NCBI RefSeq assembly: GCF_030053395.1
Contig: NZ_JASGBH010000015.1
Span: 1-38,612 of the forward strand
Length of the DNA stretch: 38,612 bases
Source: Limnohabitans lacus
Lineage (GTDB): Bacteria; Pseudomonadota; Gammaproteobacteria; Burkholderiales; Burkholderiaceae_C
Direction of reading: 5' to 3'
The notes beneath the pieces are model-generated. The model saw nothing but the letters and a program-made list of their open reading frames with translations. It made no database searches and had not been told where the DNA came from. A program made the translations under genes and the position numbers. Below, piece by piece: positions 7,293-15,200 of the stretch; the first letter of the stretch is position 1, and the number at the start of each line of letters is the position of its first letter.

Positions 7293-8815
7293 ACGCCGTA
7301 ACGACAGCATCAACGCCCGTGGATGAACCACACGTCCACCATGACTTGGATCAGGGCACACAGCCGGCCGACATCAATGCCATCGGCCACACCGCCAGTC
7401 GCTTTCCGGTCAGCAAGGTGATTTTTATCGCTGTTGTCGGTGCCGTGGTCTTGGGCATGCTGGTCTGGCTGGGCAAGATGTGGCTCGCGTCAGTCTTCAC
7501 CGTCCCCACTCGCACCCCGCAGCAAGAGCCGCTAACGCCCTCGCAATCGGCTCAAGGCGTCAATCGCTCTCGCCTGCCCGGCTCGAATACCCCCCTGGAA
7601 GGCAACTCGTCAACGCCGGGTGGATCGGCCACTTCTGGCCAGTCGCCGGACAAATCCGCTGGCAACTCTTCTGGAAACACCCCCGCATCACCCTCTGTCA
7701 AAGCAGACACCCCCTGCCCCGCAACGGCACTGGTTGACAAGCGCTCTGGTCAAGCTGTGAAGGATGCGCAGGGTCAGCCGGTCATGGTTGACTGCAAAGG
7801 CGTCATGCTCAGCGCCGCGCGTATTCCTGCCCCGGCACCCCTGCCCGGGGCGGCACCTAACGGGTACAGCGGCATACCTGGTCCTGTCACCATGCCGCTT
7901 GGGCAAACAATGCCCACACCACCTGATCGCTATTCGGGTGACACCTCGTTGGCCAACAAAAAGCCATCCCTGACACCCACAGCAGCTGCATCGGCCATGG
8001 GGGCATTCCCACCGCCGCCAGTCTCATCGGCTGAACTGGAAGCTCGCCTCAAGCGTTTGATGAACCCTACCACGCCATCTGGCGGCAACAGCGCTCCCAA
8101 CCCTATCTTGGCCAATCCCTCGGCCAACGCTTCCGGCAATCCACAAGGGGCGATGGGTGGCTTGCTCAGCCCGACTTCGACGCCCAAAGCGATGGCCATG
8201 CGCACCTTTGATCCCAATTTGACCATTCCTAAGGGGGATGCCATCAATTGCGCCATGACCACCCGCGTGGTCACCGAAATCTCGGGTTTCACCAGCTGCA
8301 TCGTCAGCGAAAACGTCTACAGCGCCAATGGCAAAGTCCTGTTGGTTGAGCGCATGAGCGAGATTCAAGGCGAGTACACCGCCGTGGGGCAACCTGGACA
8401 GCGCCGTGTTTACGTCCTGTGGTCTCGCGTGCGCAAGCCCGGCGGCATCACGATCGACATTGCCTCGCCCTCGACCGACAGCCTGGGCGCTGCGGGCATT
8501 GACGGCATTGTGGATAACCGCTGGTTTGAGCGGATCGGCAGCGCCTACCTGATGTCGATATTTAAAGATTTTCTGGCGGCCAATGCAGCGTCCACCGCTG
8601 GCGGCACAGCAGGCGCAGGCACTGCGACCGGTTCCGCTTTGTATCAAAACTCCATCAGCACCAGTACCAGTTTGGCAGAAAAGGTGCTGTCGCAGTCCAT
8701 GAACATCAAACCAGTGGTCTATGCACACCAAGGTGAGCGCATCGCTATCTATGTCGCCCGTGATCTGGACTTTTCTGGCATCTATCAAGTCACGCCTGTA
8801 CAGCGCACACCATGA
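7289..8815 (+). CDS. virB10: VirB10-type envelope-spanning core protein
   Basis: This 508-aa protein starts at a GTG overlapping the virB9 stop (GTGA). It has a cytoplasmic N-terminus, a single transmembrane helix at residues 44-61, and a long Pro/Gly/Ser-rich periplasmic linker (about 70-290). The C-terminal VirB10 beta-barrel domain (about 310-505) contains LTIPKGDAINCAMTTRVVTE and GERIAIYVARDLDFSGIYQV. VirB10 senses ATP energy from VirB11 and VirD4 and gates the outer-membrane pore in studied systems. The linker is longer than in Agrobacterium VirB10 (377 aa), as often seen in proteobacterial mobile elements. Confidence 0.94.
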   Translation: MNAVTTASTPVDEPHVHHDLDQGTQPADINAIGHTASRFPVSKVIFIAVVGAVVLGMLVWLGKMWLASVFTVPTRTPQQEPLTPSQSAQGVNRSRLPGSNTPLEGNSSTPGGSATSGQSPDKSAGNSSGNTPASPSVKADTPCPATALVDKRSGQAVKDAQGQPVMVDCKGVMLSAARIPAPAPLPGAAPNGYSGIPGPVTMPLGQTMPTPPDRYSGDTSLANKKPSLTPTAAASAMGAFPPPPVSSAELEARLKRLMNPTTPSGGNSAPNPILANPSANASGNPQGAMGGLLSPTSTPKAMAMRTFDPNLTIPKGDAINCAMTTRVVTEISGFTSCIVSENVYSANGKVLLVERMSEIQGEYTAVGQPGQRRVYVLWSRVRKPGGITIDIASPSTDSLGAAGIDGIVDNRWFERIGSAYLMSIFKDFLAANAASTAGGTAGAGTATGSALYQNSISTSTSLAEKVLSQSMNIKPVVYAHQGERIAIYVARDLDFSGIYQVTPVQRTP

Positions 8816-9936
8816 AATCCCCAGCCCCACCCTTTTCTACCGCAAGCGCCCCACCGTCAGGAAACAGCCTGCCCATCGACGCGGCAGTCACGCAAATGAT
8901 GGAGCCCATTGAGGAGATTTTGGCGAATTATCCGGGGGCCACTGAATTTGCCATGGTTCGCCCTAGTGAAGCCTTCATTGAGCAAAGCGGTGCTTGGCAC
9001 CGGCTTGAATTGCCTCAGTTCACACTCAAGCGCTGCCTCGAATTGGCCAACGTGGTGGCCATTTACGCCAACCAAGACATCAGCGAGCGTGCGCCGTTGC
9101 TCTCGGCCACCTTGCCCGCGGGTCAGCGTATCCAGATCGTGATCCCGCCCGCTGTTGAACGCGGCCAAATCTCCCTGTGCATTCGCATTCCTGGATCATC
9201 CGTCAGATCGCTGGAGTCCTACGTCCAGGACAAGGTGTTTGATCGGTACTTCTGGACCCAACAGCCGCTGACGGCCAGCATTGCGACACACCCCTGGAGC
9301 AAACTGGACCAGCGCCTGGCACAACTGCTGACTGAGCGCGACTTGATGGGGTTTTTGATCGCCGCAGTTCGTGGCAAGAAAAATATCGCCATCGTCGGCG
9401 ATACGGGCTCCGGCAAAACCACTTTGATGAAAGCCGTTTGCCAGTACATCGCTGAGCACGAACGGATCATCACCATCGAAGACGTTCGGGAGTTGTTCTT
9501 GCCCAAACACCCCAACGCCAGCCACTTGCTGTATTCCAAGGGGTCTCAGGGCGTAGCGAAGGTGACGCCCGCCGATCTGATTGGCGCTTGCATGCGGCTC
9601 AAACCTGACCGTGTTCTGCTGGCGGAGCTGCGTGGTTCTGAAGCATTTGACTTCCTCAAACTGATGACCGCTGGTCACAGCGGCTCTGTCACCAGTTTCC
9701 ATGCAGAAAGCTGTGGACTCTCCCCTCAGCGCTACGTGTTCATGAGCAAAGAACACCCTGATGCAGCCATGTTCACCGATGCAGCCCTCAAGCAACTGGT
9801 GAGTATGACGATCGACATCATCGTTCACATCACCGCCGAGCGCATGGAGGATGTTGCTGGTCAGGTCATCGGGGTCGACCGCTATGTGACCGAAGTCAGC
9901 TTCGATCCGTCCATGAAATTCAGGGCCTTGGCATGA
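8812..9936 (+). CDS. virB11: VirB11-type hexameric traffic ATPase
   Basis: This 374-aa protein is a peripheral inner-membrane ATPase of the GspE/VirB11 superfamily. The N-terminal domain is about residues 25-170. Walker A GDTGSGKTT is at 196-204. The Asp-box-like ITIEDVREL, a Walker B-type DRVLLAELRGSEAFDFL, and the His-box TAGHSGSVTSFHAES follow. All expected ATPase motifs are present. The start overlaps the virB10 stop by ATGA. It is slightly longer than typical VirB11 because of an N-terminal extension of about 30 residues rich in Pro and Ser. Confidence 0.95.
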   Translation: MKSPAPPFSTASAPPSGNSLPIDAAVTQMMEPIEEILANYPGATEFAMVRPSEAFIEQSGAWHRLELPQFTLKRCLELANVVAIYANQDISERAPLLSATLPAGQRIQIVIPPAVERGQISLCIRIPGSSVRSLESYVQDKVFDRYFWTQQPLTASIATHPWSKLDQRLAQLLTERDLMGFLIAAVRGKKNIAIVGDTGSGKTTLMKAVCQYIAEHERIITIEDVRELFLPKHPNASHLLYSKGSQGVAKVTPADLIGACMRLKPDRVLLAELRGSEAFDFLKLMTAGHSGSVTSFHAESCGLSPQRYVFMSKEHPDAAMFTDAALKQLVSMTIDIIVHITAERMEDVAGQVIGVDRYVTEVSFDPSMKFRALA

Positions 9937-11945
9937 ACAAGATCCATCCTGCTCAACACCTTGTCGCAGCACTTGCTTTGCTGTTGATGGTTGTTGCGTG
10001 GCTGTATCTGAGTTCATGGAGCCATGTGCTCTTCACTCATGGTCCGATTTTTCCGATTGAGCCAGGGCAGGTTTACCAGTACTGGCAAGTTTTCTCGGGC
10101 GATCCCAGCTTTACACGGGCAAAGACAGCTTGCGGTTTTGTCCTGTTCACATTGTGGGCGGCATCTCTTTTTGAGATTTACAAAGATCGCCGCCCCTTGC
10201 ACGGCAATGCCAGGTTTGTTGAAAGTAAGCGGGAAGTCAAAAAAGCGGGCCTTTTTGCCAAGCACGGCATATTGATTGGCAAATTCCTGGGCAAATACTT
10301 GGTTTTGGGTGGTCAGTACTTTGTGTTGCTGGCCGCACCCACACGCGGCGGTAAAGGCGTGAGCATGGTGATCCCCAATTTGCTCAATTGGATGGGCTCA
10401 GTCATCTGCATGGACACCAAGCTGGAGAATTTCAACACCACCAGTGCCTACCGCCAACGGATTCTCAAGCAAGAGGTGTTCCTTTTTAATCCCTTTGCCG
10501 CCGACCGCAAAACCCACTGCTGGAATCCACTGGACGAAGTGCGGCGTGATCCTGTCCTGATGGGGGGCGATGTTTTGCAAATTGCCCAAATTTTCTACCC
10601 TGAACTCGCTGGCGACAAAAACCCGTTTTTCACGCAGCAAGCGCAAAACCTGTTTTTTGGCTTGACCCTGTTGTTGCTGGAAACAAAGCACCCTCGCTGC
10701 ACCATGGCCGAAGTGTTTCGCCAAGGCTCGGGCTACGACAAGCCACTGCGTGAACACCTGCTGGAAATGCTGGATTTGCACAAAAACTTGAGCCGCCAGT
10801 GCCGGGACTCATTGAACCGGATGCTCTCCAATCCAGATGAGACCTTTGGCAACATCAAGGCCAGCTTTGATGCGCCACTGCTCATGTTTGCCAACCCCTT
10901 GGTGGATGCAGCCACATCTCGCAGTGATTTCAAGCTCTCGGATGTCCGCCGTAAGCGCGTTTCCATCTACTTTGGCATCACCCCCAACCGACTGGTTCAG
11001 GCCGAACGCCTGACCAACCTGTTTTTCACGCAAGCCATTGCACTGAACACCGAGGTCTTGCCGGAAAACGACAAGACCTTGCGCTACGAGTGCTTGCTGG
11101 TCAACGACGAGTTCACCGCTTTCGGTCGCATCGCCATTTTGGTCAAAGCGGTCTCATTTGTTGCAGGGTACAACCTGCGCCTCTTGACGATTGTGCAGAG
11201 CAAGTCGCAACTTCAAGGGGCTGAACTGTATTCACAAGCTGACGCACGTAACCTGATCGTCAACCATGAGGTCAAGGTGGCATTTGCGCCTGGCGATCAC
11301 CAAGATGCCAAAGAGGTCTCCGAAATGTTGGGCACCTACACCACCAAGTCGACCTCCACCTCATCGAGCCGCAGTGCCAGCGTCGTCTCTGTGCACACCC
11401 CCGGCACCGCAGGAGAAAACACGTCGGAACAGCGCCGAGCATTGATGATGCCCCAAGAGCTCCAGCAAATGCCTTTTGAGCATGAGATCGTCGACAAAAA
11501 GGGCATTCGCCCCATTCTCGCCGACAAGATTTTGTATTACGCCGACCCGGTCTTTGTCGATCGCCTCAAGCAAGTCTCTCCCAGCTTGCGAGCACTGGGC
11601 AGGGCCCTGCCCACCAAGGATCAGCTGGATCAGGCCCGGCTCGATGGCGAACTGGCCATCCCTGTGGATGCACTGTTTATTGACCTTGGGGCAGGACAAA
11701 ACTTGGTCAGCGACAGCGATATTCACAGCGCCAGTGATACCGGCCAAGGCGGTAGCGCCCAGCTCTTGCAACCCAAACCCGTGCAATCACCCATGGACCC
11801 ATTGGTGGCCGCTGCCGCACGCAAGCTGGCTCTTGATCTGGCTGACTGGAGCGCGTTTTCGACGGCAGATGAGGTCAAGTCTCATGTGCTCAAGACACTT
11901 TTTATGCAGGACTTTATGGGAGAAAAACGCCATGTCTCCATTTGA
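9933..11945 (+). CDS. virD4: VirD4/TraG-type coupling protein
   Basis: This 670-aa inner-membrane ATPase recruits substrates to the T4SS. Two N-terminal transmembrane segments lie at about residues 9-28 and 65-80. HGNARFVESKREVKKAGLF is the conserved stretch before the nucleotide-binding domain. The Walker A variant PTRGGKGVS is at 136-144, and a Walker B-like LLVNDEFTAFG is at about 388-398. The TraG/VirD4 C-terminal region includes IVQSKSQLQGAELYS. The start overlaps the virB11 stop by ATGA. The presence of a coupling protein argues that the system transfers DNA or nucleoprotein, although no relaxase gene is in the window. Confidence 0.95.
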   Translation: MNKIHPAQHLVAALALLLMVVAWLYLSSWSHVLFTHGPIFPIEPGQVYQYWQVFSGDPSFTRAKTACGFVLFTLWAASLFEIYKDRRPLHGNARFVESKREVKKAGLFAKHGILIGKFLGKYLVLGGQYFVLLAAPTRGGKGVSMVIPNLLNWMGSVICMDTKLENFNTTSAYRQRILKQEVFLFNPFAADRKTHCWNPLDEVRRDPVLMGGDVLQIAQIFYPELAGDKNPFFTQQAQNLFFGLTLLLLETKHPRCTMAEVFRQGSGYDKPLREHLLEMLDLHKNLSRQCRDSLNRMLSNPDETFGNIKASFDAPLLMFANPLVDAATSRSDFKLSDVRRKRVSIYFGITPNRLVQAERLTNLFFTQAIALNTEVLPENDKTLRYECLLVNDEFTAFGRIAILVKAVSFVAGYNLRLLTIVQSKSQLQGAELYSQADARNLIVNHEVKVAFAPGDHQDAKEVSEMLGTYTTKSTSTSSSRSASVVSVHTPGTAGENTSEQRRALMMPQELQQMPFEHEIVDKKGIRPILADKILYYADPVFVDRLKQVSPSLRALGRALPTKDQLDQARLDGELAIPVDALFIDLGAGQNLVSDSDIHSASDTGQGGSAQLLQPKPVQSPMDPLVAAAARKLALDLADWSAFSTADEVKSHVLKTLFMQDFMGEKRHVSI

Positions 11946-12294
11946 AGACAAATACAGCGGCGCGACAGACGCCGCATGGCGTGCGCAGGTGCATGCAACG
12001 GCCACCCAGAAGTTGGCACAAGCCTTGGCCGCGCAACAGACCATCCGCCCAGCCGCCAACGCGCTGGAGTTTCAACGCAACCTGAGCCATGTCATCGAAC
12101 AACTGGCTCATGAGGAGTTGACCTTGATCGAAAACATGACAGGTATGGATTTACTGGAAAAACTGACCGCCGCTCAATCCGGTGACACGGTCGAATTCAC
12201 ACCCGCTCAAGCCGAACAACTGGGGGCCTTTAAGGAGGACGCCATCGGCGATGACGATCTGGATGCAAATGGGCAGGAAAGCACTGAGTCATGA
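11932..12294 (+). CDS. Small acidic protein of unknown function between virD4 and the polyvalent gene
   Basis: This is a 120-aa protein starting at ATG 11932, inside the end of virD4 (14-base overlap). GGGAGA lies eight bases upstream. It has no signal peptide or membrane segment. The middle is predicted helical (AWRAQVHATATQKLAQALAA, then LEFQRNLSHVIEQLAHEE), and the C-terminus is acidic (IGDDDLDANGQESTES). The stop overlaps the next gene by ATGA, so it is clearly translated with its neighbours. I do not recognise the family. Its place between the coupling protein and a putative transferred protein suggests an adaptor or chaperone role, but this is speculation. Confidence 0.75.
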   Translation: MSPFEDKYSGATDAAWRAQVHATATQKLAQALAAQQTIRPAANALEFQRNLSHVIEQLAHEELTLIENMTGMDLLEKLTAAQSGDTVEFTPAQAEQLGAFKEDAIGDDDLDANGQESTES

Positions 12295-15200
12295 GCGATC
12301 AGACCAACGTGATTCATGACTCGGGCCAGTTGCCGGGTCCGCTCACGCTTGAGCGGACTAAGCAACTTGTCCACGAATTTTGCAAAATCTACCCTGTAGC
12401 CTATGCTATCAAGTTCAAAATCCGCGCAACACAAGAGGAACTGTATGGACCAAACGCAACCCGAGCAAACATTGGCACCGTCTTTGGAGCCTATGTCCCA
12501 GCTACAGAAGCCGATAGAAGAGTATCCCCAGTTTATCGAGGACGATGTGATCTCGCCTATTCCGTTCTGGGTGGAGATGAAGATCTCCGCAAGACGCTCC
12601 GCCATGAAATCATCGGCCACTTCGGACTCAACACCCTTTCCGCAGACGACAAACGTGGCGTCCTAGAGTCCATAGCGCTGTCCCAAGGCCGGGACGGCAT
12701 TGCACAAAAGTGGGCACAAGCTAGGCGTGACTATGGATCTCAGCCTGATCTATTGATCGCAGAAGAGGTCTTTTGCCTCTATGCAGAAAATCTGGATCAT
12801 TTGCTGCCAAGCGTTGTCCAGCCGCCAGCAGCGCTGGAGCGCATTAAGAGTTCTGGAGCGCAAGCGCTGGATGCGCAAGACATCAACATCATCGCGGCCC
12901 ACATAGCCACAGGCCTGCACGAGCGGACCCGTGACCAGGTCATTTTTCCGATTGACCGCCGCGCACAGTTCTCGCGCACCGCATCCGACAAAGCCGACAA
13001 AACGCCCTTTCACGATGTTGTCGCCAGTGAGCTGATCCGCCAAATCGAGGCGGGCACCGCACCATGGCAAAAGCCTTGGAATGCAGACGGCGGCATAGGC
13101 GGGATGCCCCTCAATCCGACCACTGGCAAGCGGTACAAGGGCATCAATGCCATTCACCTGCTCGCGCAGGGCCACAGTGACCCGCGCTGGCTGACCTATA
13201 AACAAGCTGTCAGCTTGGACGCGCAAGTCAGAAAAGGCGAGCGCGGCACCTCCATCCAATATTGGAAGTTCGAAGACACCCGCATCAAAACGGATGCCGC
13301 TGGAAACCCTGTCATGGGACCTGACGGAGCCCCTGTTCAAGAACGCGTCAAACTGCAAAACCCTCGGGTCTTCTACGCCACGGTTTTCAATGCCGAGCAA
13401 ATTGACGGCCTGGCTCCACTGGTGACACCTTCACTCACTTGGGACCCAGTCGAACGAGCCGAACAAATCTTGACCAACTCTGGCGCTCGCATTGAGCATG
13501 CTGCCACGGACCGGGCCTATTACAGCCCTTCCCGCGACGAAATTCACCTCCCCCTTCAAGTGCAGTTTCCCACTGCCCGCAACTATTACGCTACAGCGCT
13601 GCATGAGCTGGGACATTGGGCTGGCCACGAGTCTCGACTCAAACGAGATCTCAGCCATCCATTTCGAAGTGAAGGCTATGCACGCGAAGAGTTGAGAGCA
13701 GAAATCGCCAGCATGATGCTCAGTGCCGAGCTGGGTCTGCCACACGACCCCAGCCAACACGCAGCTTATGTGGCCAGCTGGGTGAGTGTGCTCAAAAAAG
13801 ACCCTCTGGAAATTTTCAGGGCCGCAGCTGATGCGGAAAAGATCCATGCCTTGGCCATGAGTTTCGCCCCAGAACTCTCCCAAGACGTGCCTTCAGTGCT
13901 CGCAGTCATCGGCCCTGCGCCCTCGCTGCCCCCAAGCCCAGCCCCCAAAACGCAAGCGCAAGAAACCAGGCCATCGGCTCAGCAAGAGCGCTCGCTCACC
14001 ACAGGGCCTGTTTCCAATTTGACCCCAGATACCACCAAGGTGATTGCCATGCCACGTCAACCATTGAGCGCGGACGACGTTCGTGATGCGCTGTCCTACA
14101 TCTCCCCCAATTTGCCACGCGATGACTGGGCACGCATCGGCATGGCTCTCAAGTCTGAATTCCCCAAGGATTTGGGTTTGGATCTATTTGACCAGTGGAG
14201 TTCGACAGGCGACGGTTATGACCGCAATTCGGTGGTTTCAACTTGGCGCAGCATCCGCGCAGATGGTCCCGTCTCGATCGGTACTTTGCTCAAGCAAGCC
14301 AAAGACAACGGTTTCACACCTCGTGAGCCCATCGAATCGATGCAGACACGTCGAAACCTCGATGACCCTCAAGCCGCAGCGCAACGCGCAGCCGATGCCG
14401 CTGCCCAAGAACAAGTTCGCCTGAACCAACAAGAAACCGCCGCTGTTCAGGCCTTGGCCATGTGGGATCAAGCCACGCCAGACGTAACTTCAGCCTATTT
14501 GGAGCGCAAATCCGTGCAGGCCCATGGCACGCGCACCACCGATCAAGGCACGCTGTTGGTGCCCTTGGTCGATCAGGATGGCAAATTGTGGAATGTGCAG
14601 CGGGTCTTGCCTCGCAAGATGCAAAACGGCACGGACAAGCTGTATCTCAAGGGTGGTCGCAAAAGCGGGTTGTTCCACGTCATCGGCTCGCTCAATTCCG
14701 CACTCGATGCCGGTCAGCCTGTGGTGATTGCCGAAGGCTATGCCACCGCCGCCAGCGCACACGAAGCGACCGGCTGGCCCTGCGTGGTCTCCTTTGACTC
14801 AGGCAACTTGATCAAAGTGACTGAACAATTCAGAAAACGCTATCCCGACGCATTGTTGGTGGTGGCCGGTGATGATGATTTGCCCACGTTTGCCAAAAAA
14901 GGCATCAACCCAGGGCGAGACAAAGCCACTTTGGCGGCTCAAAAGGGATCGACTGCGCTGGCGTTCCCGCTGGGATTGAATTCCGATCAATCCGACTTCA
15001 ATGACCTGGTGGCGCAGTGGGGCCCAGAAACTGGCCCTCAAAAAATCCGCGCCAGTTTTGAAGCGGCGTTGCTGGAATATGTCAGCCCGCAACAACCTCA
15101 AAGCGCCTCACTGGCTGTCGATGGTGGCTCTCCATCGGGGCAATTGACTGCCCAGCAAGCCCTCGCTGTCAAGGCGCTCAATGAACTCCAGGCATTGGAT

